Assembly (NCBI GenBank): GCA_021234155.1
Contig: JAJEKV010000057.1
Coordinates: 4,993,821 to 5,057,820 of the forward strand
Direction: 5' to 3'
Origin: Isoetes taiwanensis
Taxonomy: Eukaryota > Streptophyta > Lycopodiopsida > Isoetales > Isoetaceae
DNA: 64,000 bases
The translations under genes and the position numbers were made by a program. Numbering within the stretch: the first letter of the stretch is position 1; each line of letters opens with the position of its first letter. The notes beneath the pieces are model-generated. The model saw nothing but the letters and a program-made list of their open reading frames with translations, was not told the origin of the DNA and did not search any database. Shown here one piece after another: positions 43,701 to 55,397 of this stretch.

Positions 43701-44110
43701 ATTAGCAAGGAAATCTATTGAGCACATAACGTTAAGCTTTCAAGATATTCTACGTGACATTGGAACGACTGCTTTTGAAGAAAAATCCAAGGAGGTTATA
43801 AAACATCTGCCTAATCTTGTGCAAAATCGAAGACAACATTAGACTCAAAACGACAGAAATAAAAGAATGATACATATGCAATACTTGCATTTACGTGATG
43901 CCAATACTTGCATTTACGTGATGAAAATACCTGAAAGATCATTCTGTCTTCTTCATCTACTTTCCCTCAACAAAAATATCTGGAAAAAAGAAACCTATAT
44001 CAGACGAAATGGCGTTTCAATTACAGGCTCCTGCTTCATATGTAAGACACTCCAAATCTATTGCACAACAGAAAGAAAAGTCCATGTTCTTGCTGATCCA
44101 ATGGCCAAAG
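40731..44110. other. AT-rich intergenic DNA, no gene seen
   Basis: May include the body of Helitron copy b. A 22-bp unit CAATACTTGCATTTACGTGA+TG is duplicated in tandem at about 43879-43922. Other frames of up to 114 codons have no recognisable domain. Confidence 0.35.
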
Positions 44111-44115
44111 GGATA

Positions 44116-44572
44116 CAACAATCAACACATAACTACCATTAACATTAATTAATTTAAACCATTGCATCTAACATTTTTAAATTACAATCCCCCTGAAACC
44201 CCCTTTGGTTTGGGTGCATATTCACACGGGGGGTTACTCCGGGCATCGAGAGCTGTCGGATGGGCATATTTGCCCTTTATTCCTTGATCTGGACCATACA
44301 TAGCGATCCTCGTTTATGGGGTATGCCTGTACAAGTTTTTGTACACGATATATTGAGGTTTATAAAATACTATAAGATTTGAGGGAATGTACTTAATGGT
44401 GTTAATATTGTACATGTATTATAAGTTCTTAGGGGCTCTCGCTGCCCTACGTAACCCCCCGTGTGAATATGCACCCAAACCAAAGGGGGTTTCAGGGGGA
44501 TTGTAATTTAAAAATGTTAGATGCAATGGTTTAAATTAATTAATGTTAATGGTAGTTATGTGTTGATTGTTG
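44116..44572. mobile_element. Fold-back MITE with perfect 122-bp inverted repeats
   Basis: Arms 44116-44237 and 44451-44572 appear identical in inverse orientation (CAACAATCAACACATAAC... / ...GTTATGTGTTGATTGTTG), around a 213-bp unrelated centre. A TA dinucleotide flanks both ends (44114-44115, 44573-44574), compatible with a Tc1/mariner-type duplication. No coding capacity. The perfect arms suggest a young insertion or recent repair of one arm from the other. Confidence 0.8.
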
Positions 44573-47130
44573 TATTAAAAAAATTTTTGGGCCCTTCGGG
44601 CCCTTAGGGAAACGAAGAGATGGCAACATATCTTGTGTAGAAAAATATTGGTGACATTAAACATAAGAAAAGTTCAACGGAACAAACATAAGAAAAGTGC
44701 AATGGAACAAACACATAATGGATAGCAACTTTAGAATATGGGGCTTCTTCCAAAGCCATAGTGCCTATATCTTTTTAAAACTATACCACCTGTATGTTTG
44801 ACAAATAAGGATGAGATACCATAGGACCATAGGAATCGATATTGCAACCACCATAGATTGCAACCACCGTAGATGGTGATGCTTCAAATTTGATGTTTAA
44901 AGATCATCCTTCCAAACTTCAACCCAATGCATCCTTCCAAAATAGCAGTGGTTAAATCTTGCCAAACCATACCCGCTATATCTTCATCAAATAAGGATGA
45001 GGTACTACACAAATTGATATTGCAACCACCATGTATGGTGAAGCTTTAAATACGAAACAATGTTTGTGTTTAGGAACAACAAAATTACCTGTAACATAAA
45101 AGCAATTTGGCAACAAAATGTGTTATGTAGAATGTCTTGTAAGTTCTAACACTAATGTGCAGAAAGTGCATAACTGTTGAAGTGTATGGCACCAAAACTC
45201 AAAATTATAAGCATAGAGCATGAATATAAATGATAAACGTAATGATGACACACTTGCGTTTTTTTCTAGCTTCGCAAAATGTTTTTGCATTTCATCTTGA
45301 AAATCATAAACCTGATGACGAAGTGCACATGATGATGAAGTGCACCTGCATTTTTTTTCTAGCATTGCAAATGCTTTTGCATTTCATCTTGGTAAAATAT
45401 AGCCTGTCTTTGCACTTAATGATCATCCAAGGGCATGCACTATCAGGATTGCACATGAACTGATATTGAACTGATAACGAAAGAGTTAAAACCTTGCTTG
45501 ACATGCGCAATGCGAATGGCTGAGCAGCAGTTGAAATCTGCTTGTGAAGCTATGCAACTAAAGCAAAGAACATGATCTACGTACATAACAGGCAACAAAA
45601 GGGTAACTCATACCATTCTCATTCACGCAAGTTATTGCTCCAGTTCCAGTTGTAGCCTCTTTATTCCTTCTATGAATTATATTAATCTGCCAAAGCTAGT
45701 ATAGCACCAAGGTATCCCAGCTCTAACATGCAGATTCATGGAACTTCCGTGCATGCACCTCTACTGCAATGCTCTTAGTAGTGCAATGATTTCCGCAAGA
45801 TAGCCACAAGCGCAATGGCAAACTGAGGAAACAATGGATCAATGGCAGCATGAGCATACCTAATTATGAGCTTGGCTTAACTGATTTTGAAGCCTCATGC
45901 AAAATTTGGGAACCCACTGCCCCGCCAGCATTACTAACTAACATTAGCATCACTGCTTCCAAACAAAATAACCCTTTAAAATGGCAAACGGTCAACAAAG
46001 AAACCCTGCGGATTGGAACAGAGAGCGAACAACTGGAAAAGGATGAAGAAAGATAGCGAGCTTCTTATGTTCGATTTGCTTCACTGCCACAATTAGCCAG
46101 AAACAAAAAAACCCCAACAGAAACACATGGCCGAAACCTCCAGACCAGAAACCTCCAGACCAACAAGCAGGGCCGAGAAACATATTGGCATCTCTAGATC
46201 TTTGATTGCAATTCGGCCAACCACAGTAGCATATCCATCGTGCACCTTCAGCTGACAAATGGGTCTGGCCAAAACGGCACCCATACATAAATATCTCGGA
46301 AAAGCAGATGGTCGCAGGGAAAACAGAAGTGACAAGAAAAAAGAGAAGCCGATTTTGGATGAGATAACCTGGATTGTTTCTGCCTCAGACGTTTGTCCAT
46401 TCAATCGCTACATACCGAATTCTGTGATAAAGAAATATGGCAGAACTGCATCCAACCCCTGATATGAAAAACCCCTGATATGATGGGCTCCCCAAATCTT
46501 ATAAATCTCAAGCTTATCATCCCATGGCCTCGCCGAAATGCTCCCTTGGATTCTCGCCCGAGATGTGCTTCTTTCCTTCACAAGCAGCTCATGAAAGAAA
46601 ACCCTAGAGTATAAGGACTCGTTGCTTGCATGCATATTTAAAAAGAAAAATAAGGGCAAAAATAATATGGGACAAAAGATAGTGGGTTAAACCATAGAGA
46701 ATGTGATATCAAAATATGTGAATACGGCGTGCACTCTAGATGTACGCATTAGTACATCGATTTGAATACGCTACAAAATCATAGCAAAACCATATTGAAA
46801 AACGTATAAAAATACAAAAGAAACCCCCTGTTATAATGCTAGATATTGGTTTCGATACTGATCCAACAAACCATAAATGTGGCACAACCATCTACAAATA
46901 AATAGAAAAAGAAAATGAATCGCGCTACAACAGATAGAAATCAATTGCAAAAAATGAGGGCTCGACATTTACACAAATTAAGAGTGAAATTTTCCAACTA
47001 TAGCACCATAACCCTTGCAAGAAAGAAAAAATAAACAGAACCAGCTTGATGCAACATACATTCAGGTTAAATGGATTATCCAAAGAATGCCATCCCTCAA
47101 CTCCATGTGTTGTAGTTGTCATACTGGAGC
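44573..47130. other. Intergenic DNA; local duplications; possible minus-strand transcript start near 46.6 kb
   Basis: At 45250-45395 a roughly 95-bp unit containing TTTTTTTCTAGCTTCGCAAA / TTTTTTTCTAGCATTGCAAA is duplicated. Near 46630 the minus strand has a TATTTAAATATGC box followed by less AT-rich, gene-start-like sequence down to about 46000 with frames of 80-100 codons, but nothing recognisable is encoded. AAACCTCCAGACC occurs twice in tandem (about 46135-46165). Confidence 0.3.
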
Positions 47131-47132
47131 CC

Positions 47133-47264
47133 TGTTTTCCAAAGAAATTAGGAATTAAAAAACAAAAACTTCAAATGAAAAGAGCAAATTCATGACCATG
47201 TTTTCCAAAGAAATTAGGAATTAAAAAACAAAAACTTCAAATGAAAAGAGCAAATTCATGACCA
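47133..47264 (+). repeat. Perfect tandem duplication, 66 bp x 2
   Basis: TGTTTTCCAAAGAAATTAGG...CAAATTCATGACCA occurs at 47133-47198 and again, identically, at 47199-47264. Young duplication or assembly stutter. Confidence 0.85.
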
Positions 47265-47445
47265 TATACTTGCACAGTGTAAAAGCAAATGGCATTACGA
47301 ATTTTATTTGCTGCAGTTTTGAGATTTGAACTATAGATGACAGAAATTACCTTCTAGCAAGGGTAATGCTTAATTAGTCTATGATGAGAGGAATAAAAAG
47401 GTACAGTTGAGGTAGCCACATGAAGAAAGCCTTACCTGCTTCACA

Positions 47446-47890
47446 ACGATGTCATCAAGGCCACACATGCACATCTAGCATACAAAATCATTTCATAAGT
47501 CGTAAGCTGCAACGCCCAAAGGTTTCTAGTCTCTCAGGCATGCTCCATAGCATAAGCCTCTCCTGCAAGTAAAAATTATTATATCACAAAAGCTTCTAAC
47601 CTTTAAAACAAAGGACAGAGGCCTTACCTGAAGGACTATGGAGCAAATATTCTTTAGGCCTCTACTGGTGCAGAACGTAAAGCTTTTGGAACAACGACCC
47701 TTTAATACGATGGAACAATTGATCCTTCAATATGAATATGATGAATCTGGTAAGAATAACGACACTGGCGGAGAAGCCCTAAGGTTCGCATAGAGAAAGA
47801 GGGTAAATCGTGGCATATGGACGCTGAAAATCAGAAGGGGGCAAAATCGATCTGCCCGAGGTTGGAAAGAGAAAAATAGAAATGTAAATC
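47446..47890 (-). ncRNA. Candidate divergent non-coding transcript (two exons)
   Basis: Minus strand: a 5'-UTR-like stretch from about 47890 (pyrimidine-rich, TCTTTCTCTATGCGAACCTT) to a donor CCTTCAG|GTAAGG near 47631, then an acceptor TTTTACTTGCAG near 47561 opening an exon of about 110 bases that ends GAAGCAG|GTAAGG near 47446. Neither exon holds a sustained frame. It would be transcribed divergently from the GT47 gene, whose start codon is 270 bases to the right. Splice consensus is the only evidence. Confidence 0.3.
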
Positions 47891-47899
47891 ATAGCAGAA

Positions 47900-48162
47900 A
47901 AAAAATCTCAATTTTTGAAATATCGATTTTTTTTTCCCGGCTGCCAAAAGCCCCAAAACCTTAGAGAAATCACTTAAAAAAAATTCCAAACACATTTCTT
48001 CCAACCGGAAAATCCAGTAGGATATTCAGATGATAGATAGTAATAAAACTATTATCATTTTTATATTTCCACATCAGCGACCAAATTTTCAACCACAATG
48101 ATTTATAATAGCCTAGTCCTGATACACAGATAGATGGAGATTGATTGATTCATTCATGTAGA
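47900..48162 (+). promoter_or_regulatory. Upstream region of the GT47 gene
   Basis: About 260 bases between the candidate divergent transcript and the GT47 ATG. TTTATAAT at about 48102-48109 is a possible TATA box roughly 55 bases before the start codon. A long-range bidirectional promoter is possible. Confidence 0.3.
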
Positions 48163-49626
48163 ATGGAAAGATCGATTTTGTTTCCTGGAGCAAAATGGAT
48201 CTTATTCATATTAGTTTCGACAATGTGGCTTATTGTACCCTCTTACTATTTGTCGTTTCCGTCAAAAACCTCTGCAAATGGATCAGCACCGACACCGGCT
48301 TCTGCCTTCAAATCTGTAAGTAATCTTTTGCAATTTGATACTACATATGCAGAAGATGATTTTATCTCTTACTCGTGTGCCAAAATATGTTAAAATCAGC
48401 AGAAGGAACAAGCTGAGAGGAAAGAATGCATCGGAAAATATGTTTATATTCATCAGCTCCCTGGAGAATTCAACGAGAAAATCCTACAGGATTGCCGCAA
48501 ATTCAATCCTTGGACAGATATGTGCAAATATATTCCAAATTCAGGTTTCGGAGCGGTTTTGAATGGTTCTAAAGACGCCTTTCTTGGTGAAGCATGGTTT
48601 GATACATATCAATTCTTTCTTGATCTTATTTTCCACAACAGAATGAAGCAATATCGCTGTCTAACAAGCAATTCTACAAAATCCGATGCAATTTTTGTGC
48701 CTTATTATGCCGGATTTGATCTAGCGCGACATGTTTGGGGTTCAGATGCAAAAACGAGAGATAATACGTCTCTTGCGCTTGTAGATTGGCTACAAAGGCA
48801 GCCGGAATGGAGAAAGATGCAAGGAAAAGATCATTTTATGGCAGCGGGCCGGATTAGCTGGGATTTTAGGCGAGGAACAGAACAAGATCAAGATTGGGGA
48901 AATAAGTTCCTAAATCTGCCCGCCGTAGTAAATATGACAACTTTGCTGGTTGAATCCAGCCCTTGGCATGAAAATGATATCGCAATTCCATATCCGACAT
49001 CTTTTCATCCTTCTAAGCTTTCTCAAGTTGTGAAATGGCAGAAAAAAATCCGAACCCTAAACAGGGGAGTTCTGTTTTCTTTCGCCGGAGCTCAAAGGCC
49101 TGGTATGAAGGGATCAATTCGTGATATGATTTTTGAACAATGCAAAGCCTCTGTACAATGTAAGTTACTTGAATTGAAGAACAGATTAAATTCTTTTAAT
49201 CCAACCGAGGTTGTGAAGCTTTTTCAAGAATCTGTGTTCTGTCTTCAACCTCCAGGAGACACAGCAACACGCAGATCTTTTTTTGATTCCATTATAAATG
49301 GATGCATTCCAGTTCTGTTCAATCCAAATACTGCCGATACTCAGTACATATGGTATCTGCCTAAGAATGCATCTACCTATTCCATTTTCATATCTGAGGA
49401 TGATATGAGGACAAAAAATGTTAGCGTTGAGAAGATTTTGGTGCAAAAAAACCAGGTCCAGATTGCAAATCTGAGGGAAACTGTGATCAGTTTGATTCCC
49501 AAGATCATATATGCTGATTCGAGGATTGAAGATTCTGAAAGGATGAATGATGCATTTGAAATTGCTGTGGAGGGTGTGATCAGCAGAATAAAGGAGATGA
49601 AAATGAAAGATGCACCAAGCACTTAA
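48163..49626 (+). CDS. GT47 exostosin-family glycosyltransferase (MUR3/KATAMARI1-like)
   Basis: Two exons: 48163-48315 and 48400-49626, separated by an 84-base intron GTAAGT...AAATCAG with an in-frame stop; 459 residues. ATG 48163 gives MERSILFPGAKWILFILVST with a transmembrane anchor at about 12-32, the type II Golgi topology of this family. The exostosin domain starts at CIGKYVYIHQLPGEFNEKIL (about 61), with DAIFVPYYAGFD, FMAAGRISWDFRR, and the donor-binding region SVFCLQPPGDTATRRSFFDS then IINGCIPVLF (329-358). Members of this clade add galactose or galacturonate to xyloglucan side chains in the Golgi; the exact sugar cannot be told here. Length is a little short for MUR3 relatives because the stem is short. 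The frame is clean, unlike most of the window. Starting at a later internal Met (48520) would lose the anchor and domain start. Confidence 0.88.
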
Positions 49627-50055
49627 TGCTAAAATATTATCAGATTTGTTTGCAAAAGAATACTTCTGTCAAAGACTTCAGAAACGAGGACCCAGAAAGA
49701 CCAACATCACCAAACTCTTTGTTTGGCTCATTTATTTAAATGAATTATTGGTTGCACTATTCACTGACATGTTAGAACATGGAATTAATATCGTCGACTT
49801 TGTGTGGCTGAGTTGCATGGTTGGATCAGGAGCTGTTTGTGTAGGGTCCCATATGATGGAAAATGTGGGCAAATTCCATTATTTTTACTAATGAAATTAA
49901 ACTAATGTCACCACCCTGGACTTCAACAAACTGTACGGCTACAACTATTATGTCAATTGCAGTTAGGCCTATATTTTATCTACCTCAGGTTCGACCCCTC
50001 TCCTTTTTCTAGGTCCATGGTCTATGATTTATCAAGATGTATCTTGTATGGCGGC
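49627..50055 (+). other. 3' flank of the GT47 gene
   Basis: Presumed 3' UTR; no perfect AATAAA noted, ATGAAATTAAACTAATG at 49891-49907 is AT-rich enough to serve as a plant poly(A) region. No separate gene. Confidence 0.3.
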
Positions 50056-50265
50056 ATGGAAAGTGGGGAGCTGATTTCAGGGGCCCCGCGACCGGCCAAA
50101 GCCGGGAGTGGGTCTGGAATCAGTGACCCACTTCCAGGCCGCCACAACATGGCAACTGGGATGATGACCCGATGCTTACCTGCAGCTGACCGCTTAAATG
50201 AAATCCTTGAGCTTTTCCATTCCGGAGGCGGAAGCAGCGACCTAGTTGCCATGTTGAAGAAGTAA
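50056..50265 (+). CDS. Unidentified 69-residue ORF
   Basis: ATG 50056, MESGELISGAPRPAKAGSGS... ending LFHSGGGSSDLVAMLKK. GC-rich compared with its surroundings, Gly/Ser/Pro-rich head then a short helix (LNEILELF). The antisense strand is also open, so coding is doubtful. It may be an exon relic carried by the Helitron ending at 50634. Confidence 0.2.
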   Translation: MESGELISGAPRPAKAGSGSGISDPLPGRHNMATGMMTRCLPAADRLNEILELFHSGGGSSDLVAMLKK

Positions 50266-50516
50266 ATATTCCTGAGAGCCCCAGGGAAAAGGAAAAAACG
50301 TAAAGGGACAAAAATAAAAAATGAGAGAAAAGAGAAGAGAGAAATAGAAAAGGAAAAATGGGGAAGGGGTAAAAAAAGGAAAAGGGAAATGGAAGAAATA
50401 GGATAGTGGGAAAAGATAAATGAGAAATAGAAAAGGTAAAAAAGGAAAGAGGGAAAAAAAAAAGAGGAAAGCACGAAAAGACAAAGGAAAAAAGGAAAAA
50501 GCAAGGGGAACTGGAA
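50266..50516 (+). repeat. Purine-only low-complexity tract
   Basis: About 250 bases of GGAAAA / GAGAAAA / AAAGGG words, almost free of pyrimidines on the plus strand. Minus-strand frames through it give Phe/Ser/Leu-rich peptides and are spurious. Capable of triplex (H-DNA) formation. Confidence 0.8.
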
Positions 50517-50606
50517 AATGCAGTTGAATGCTCCTAATTGTTTTATCTTAAAAATGTGAGTTCATTTAACAATTGCTCCAATGTATCATTTATAGTGCCT
50601 AGCTAT

Positions 50607-50634
50607 GCCCAGCAATGCTAAGGTCCATTTCTAG
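50607..50634 (+). mobile_element. Degenerate Helitron 3' terminus (copy d)
   Basis: Plus strand: GCCCAGC-AAT-GCTAAGG (stem partly lost) then a short spacer and CTAG (50631-50634) followed by T. Same family as copies a-c but opposite orientation. Its body would lie to the left, towards the GT47 gene. Confidence 0.45.
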
Positions 50635-51715
50635 TTGATAAAACTAACAGCAGAGGTAATATGAGGGGAGTGCAATCATAAACAACTTTACTTAGGCCTT
50701 TTGTGAACAGGCAGTTGGCAGATACTCAAAGTCATAGAGCTTTTCTCACATCAACCTGCATGTAAATTTCACTTAAGGCTGTCTCATTAGTCAATTTTTG
50801 CTTATCTAATGCAAGAGAGCAGTTTTAGCTTTTTATAGATACTTTTATGACTCGTAGGCAAGTATTTCTGAAACAAAAACTGTTGTTGTAGGTGTCTTGC
50901 ATAATAACTCTAAAGTAGGAGAGCCCACACAAGGTCTAATCTTGGAGTGACAAGCTCTGCATGTGCATCTGAAGTCTTTGTTTAGAGAATCTCAGCCAGT
51001 ACACATTCAGATCTTCTCACTATATTATGAGTACAGCTTTGAACACGGTTAAGATCATCATTGTATGACCATAATTTTACTTTACAATAAGCGAGAGGCT
51101 TGAGGCTTCTACTTATATGTAGCCAACGTGTGAATAGGACAGAATTTATAAAAAAGATTGTTTCCAAGGTTCTAGAAATTGAAGGAAATGTTGTCAGATA
51201 AGGATAAGGACTGGTCTAAGGACAGATTCCTTTGAGAATTTTGGAAAATTCAAAAAAGAGACGAAATGGGGAGCAGGAAAGATTGTTAAACACTTGGTGT
51301 TCAGAAGACCACATAAAAAGTAACACTTTTATAGAAATGTGATTAAAAAAGAAATAAACAAAGAAAAAAAAGACAGTTTTAAGGTGGTTAACTCTAATAT
51401 TGGAGAACCAACAATTTAATTTTGTTAAAAAAAGAAGCAAATACAATGTGTTTTTTTGCATCATAATTTGCAAAATGCCTTTACAGTGCACTTTACGGAA
51501 ACAAAAGAATAAAGTATTGTTAATTATTGGTAAGCTTATAGTTGATGCATTGCTAGTAGTTACTAGGTTTTAACTACTTTGAAGAATATATCAAGCTGAG
51601 AAACAAGACATTGTTGTATTGTTGAAGATGTAACTGTTGGAAAACCTAGGTTGCATGAATACTTGGTTAGGTTGGAACAAATGCAAGATGCTTATTTACA
51701 TGTGAAATTAACGTA
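50635..51715. other. Intergenic DNA, no gene seen
   Basis: Between two outward-pointing Helitron ends; AT-rich, no recognisable frames. Confidence 0.35.
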
Positions 51716-51717
51716 TA

Positions 51718-51746
51718 CTAGAACCATGTGCCCGGCGATGCCGGGC
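51718..51746 (-). mobile_element. Helitron 3' terminus (copy c)
   Basis: Minus strand: perfect 7-bp stem GCCCGGC-ATC-GCCGGGC (51746-51730), 8-base spacer, CTAG (51721-51718), then T. Body would extend to the right. Confidence 0.65.
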
Positions 51747-53340
51747 ATTAGCAGTAGATGCATGAATTACGTAGGTGCAATAATTAATGGAATGGTTTTC
51801 ATGGAAGTAATAGAATAGAATAGATTTTTAGAGTGGGATAGGGATGGGATGGGATAAAATGGAAGGAATGGATGTTGGATACGTGTAAACTATAGTATAT
51901 GTGTGTAAAATGGGGAGTGGACAATTTATATGTTTTGTATATCTATTCACATGAGTGAATATGCGGGATGGTTGGGTGTGAAAGCACGTCACCTGCAATT
52001 AACATATTGTTTCAATATATTGTCTGTTTTAAACTATCTATTTTTTTTTTTTTTGGGTTATGGGGGACAATGACTTGAAAAACTAAAGAAATCCTGATAT
52101 ACACAATGGGATTAAAATTCTGCAATTGATCATAGTTTAGGAAAAGTTATGGAAGATGTCGAACAACAAAAATCATGAATTCAATCGAGGTTAAATGATC
52201 AGAATATATAATGCATTTGTGTGACTATGTTCATGAGTTTGTTTGTTTGCTTAGGGAGATGAATGAGATCCATATAACAAATTGTTCAAACAATAGTTGG
52301 AGTTGTGGTATACTCTATGACATTATGTTTGTCTAAATAATCGTCGTTGAGGTGCATGCCCTATGAAACATGGAGATGGAATTACAAATTCTTACTGTAT
52401 TTACTCTTCTCCAGTCACTCCCTTATGTGCTAGTACCATAACGCATAGTTGAACATGCTACCCATGGAGCACAATTAATAAAAGGGATGCAACAGAAAAT
52501 TCTACTGAAAAGCCCTATCGGCTATTAGGTACAGTTAAAGTGACCTGCATATCAGCCCAAAAGGCAAGAGTGTGTCCTGGATGCATCATCTATAGACTCT
52601 ATAAAACTTCATTACAGAAATAATAGAAGTCATCCATTCTCATCATGGTGGATATGATCAATAATAGCAAATTCTTGAGTATATCCAATAGCAGAAGCAG
52701 GGACCTCAAAGAACAATAAGTAAACCTTAAAAGAATACCTCATGCACCAATTAAAACAATCAATTGCCAATCAAGTTACCATTCTAGATGAATCTTGATC
52801 AAGAAGACTGTGAAAATAGAACGTCTCTTCCATAGACTGCAGAAGATCTGAAAACAAAACATGATAAGACATCGCATCGAAGAAGATGAACTATTTACCT
52901 CAAAACAGTACTTTTGGGATGGAACATGAGCAAGCAAGAGCCCAAATTTATAATCGCTCTTCCTGTTAGTTCATTAAGATCCGCTTTGGCTTCTACCAAA
53001 AGGATGGATATGAAACGAAGAATCAGAAAAACAGCATCTACTACCTGCAGATTAAAATAGTAGGGTCAACTTCACATCCAGATCATCATGTCATTCATGC
53101 AATCAAATCAAAATAAGCACGTGCAAATGTACTATTTTGGCAATAGATATTGCAACTGCATTTCTTGCAGATGCATTCCAGGATAGATTCAAACATCTCA
53201 AATTAAGATACATAAGGCACCTATGGATGTCCTTATCTAAAAAATTAATAAAAATGACACATCTGAAAAGAATGTATTAAATGGAATCAATAAATAAAAA
53301 CTCATAAAAAATGAGAAGATGTGATGCAACATAATAGAAT
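51747..53340. other. Possible non-autonomous Helitron body, no gene
   Basis: Contains GGGATAGGGATGGGATGGGA-like runs (51836-51858) and a T14 run (52041-52054). No ORF with a domain. Confidence 0.3.
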
Positions 53341-53960
53341 AGAATAGAATAGAATACATTTATGTCCCTTGTGCCGTAAGGCCCCTGGACTTGTGTAGCA
53401 TGGGCGAGCTCCCTGAAAGGGCGCTACTAGCACATCATTTGTTATGATGTAGCCTTTTCAAGGGTGACTTTTTCTATTATTACCAAGCATCCCGCTTTAC
53501 CGGCCATGGGCCGTGGTAGATGCGATGATGCTTCGCTATCAACAACTTTGAAATTTTGTACACATTGTGGATTCCATCGCCCCACCTTTAGTAGTGGGTC
53601 GGATTATGAACCCTAAGTTTTGGGCACGAACTTCGAATGTGGAAATAGAACACTAGCGGTGGGTTGTACCCGCTCTATCACGGTGGTCGATTCGGAGGCC
53701 CCTCACGACCCGGACACTTAGTCCCTTCCTTTTTACAATTGTTCGCATAGTCTTGGTGCCCAATAGTGGTGTCAGTGAACATGAGTCGTGATGGCCGGAC
53801 TACATTAGTGACGCCGATTACTATCGGGATTAAAAACCCGCCCGAAGGGTTTTCGAGGAAAAACCTTAATAGTAATGGGCTCAGCGATGCCGCGGTATTA
53901 TTATCGAGATCCGTTTTTCGTCATTACGGATTTTGGATTTTTCCCACGCCATTATTGTTA
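53341..53960 (-). mobile_element. LINE-3'-end-related non-coding element (SINE-like or LINE fragment)
   Basis: At its left edge is AATAGAATAGAATAGAATAG (an ATTCT-repeat tail on the minus strand), the same tail type as LINE copy 2. Inside, TTAAAAACCCGCCCGAAGGG+TTTTCGAGG (53830-53858) matches the hairpin in the LINE 3' UTR (61151-61180). No RT or endonuclease frames in 620 bases. Either a 5'-truncated LINE of a sister subfamily or a SINE using LINE machinery. Confidence 0.55.
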
Positions 53961-55397
53961 GGCTGCAAAAAACTCTAAACTAAACTGATTAGTCTTCGAT
54001 TAGAGCTCCAATCCGGAGCTATGAATATGTAGTAATTATTGTCAACATAACATCACGTGTTCGAGGTCCGTGTTTATAAACCATCTTGAAATATTCTAAC
54101 TACACTATGTTAACACAATCCCCAACTTATGTAGTAGTCAATGCCTTTGCCTAATAGTCCAGATTTATATTAGTGTAAAGCGTCTAAAGAAACTTCCTAA
54201 TTTCATACATAGCATGCATATACTATGTTGATAGAACTGATGCATTGTGCAAAGAAACCAGTCCAATTTCATAGCTTACAGCTTGACCAATCTATATTTA
54301 TACCTAATGATGATAAAAGAAATAAAAGATCAATCATCCAGATTGTGCAGATAGTGGTATCACCCTTCCCTTGTTTTGTGTGTTACTAGTTATTCAATTC
54401 AAATGAAAAAAACCTGATTAGATGAAAGTCCTCATCTTCGAGTTTTTTGAAGGCCTGCAGCATAATTGAGTGTGCTATTCCCTGTTCCACTTTGTTGGAC
54501 ATTCTGCAATTGGCAAAACTTCTTGTAGAGTCCCATGGTTTTTGATTATTCTATAGATGTCTTCACATAATCTGCAACAGATCCTCAAGAAAGTAAAAGA
54601 AAGTAAAAGCCATATAAGCACTAAAAATAATGCAATGCATTAATAAATTGTAATGCATCATAAATAGAGAAAAGGATCAAAATAGATCAAATGCAAGTGG
54701 ACAACTAAGAAACTATTAGCCTATTAAATGGCTAATCACTAATGGAAAGAATGGAGACGAATCAATAGAATTGCTCAGGCTGTTAACGTTGTTACCTTCC
54801 AAACAACTAAGATCAGATCTATTCTAATTATCATGAACCAACATAATTAGTGCTTTATGTAAATAGATAGACAAATATGGCAACATCCTTGAAATATTTT
54901 TCACGTTCGGCAAAAGCATTACCAAAAGAATCATGTGTAATGAAAGAGCTGGAAAAGGATTATCAGATAGTAAGACGAATGCAAGTCAATGATCTCCTGC
55001 AAGCTCACGAAAACATCATGTCAGCATTATGTCACATTTGATATAACAGTAGACATGTGAATGATAAAATCAGAAACCATTTAAGCAAATTAGATCTCTT
55101 TGGCTCAGCTTTGGACTTGATTCCAATTGCAGATAGTGTTACAAAACTGTTATCAAGGTGTCAAATATGTGGAAGACCTGCAGCATTCACCTTCAGAAAG
55201 ACATGTTGTAAAGAAAGAAGAGAGCTTATTGGGGGAGCTGATGTTTATATAAATGGCCATAAAAGCGCTTGATTACAAATACTATTAACGCATACCTGGC
55301 CAGCTTAAAATGCCTTCTGTAATATCCTTGAGCTTTGAATGTGAATTGGCATTCTCTGAATAGGATGGCGTTTCCCTTAACAATTACTCAAAGGGGA
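53961..55397. other. Intergenic DNA, no gene seen
   Basis: AT-rich; one 71-codon frame at 55057-55272 without a recognisable family. GAAAGTAAAA is duplicated at about 54589-54608. Confidence 0.35.

Noticed and set aside
48520-49626. GT47 gene starting at the internal ATG 48520
   Set aside because: This would omit the transmembrane anchor and the conserved GKYVYIHQLP start, both supplied by the upstream frame and a good 84-base intron.
50022-50504. Minus-strand Phe/Ser/Leu-rich membrane protein
   Set aside because: Produced by reading the pyrimidine complement of a purine-only low-complexity tract.
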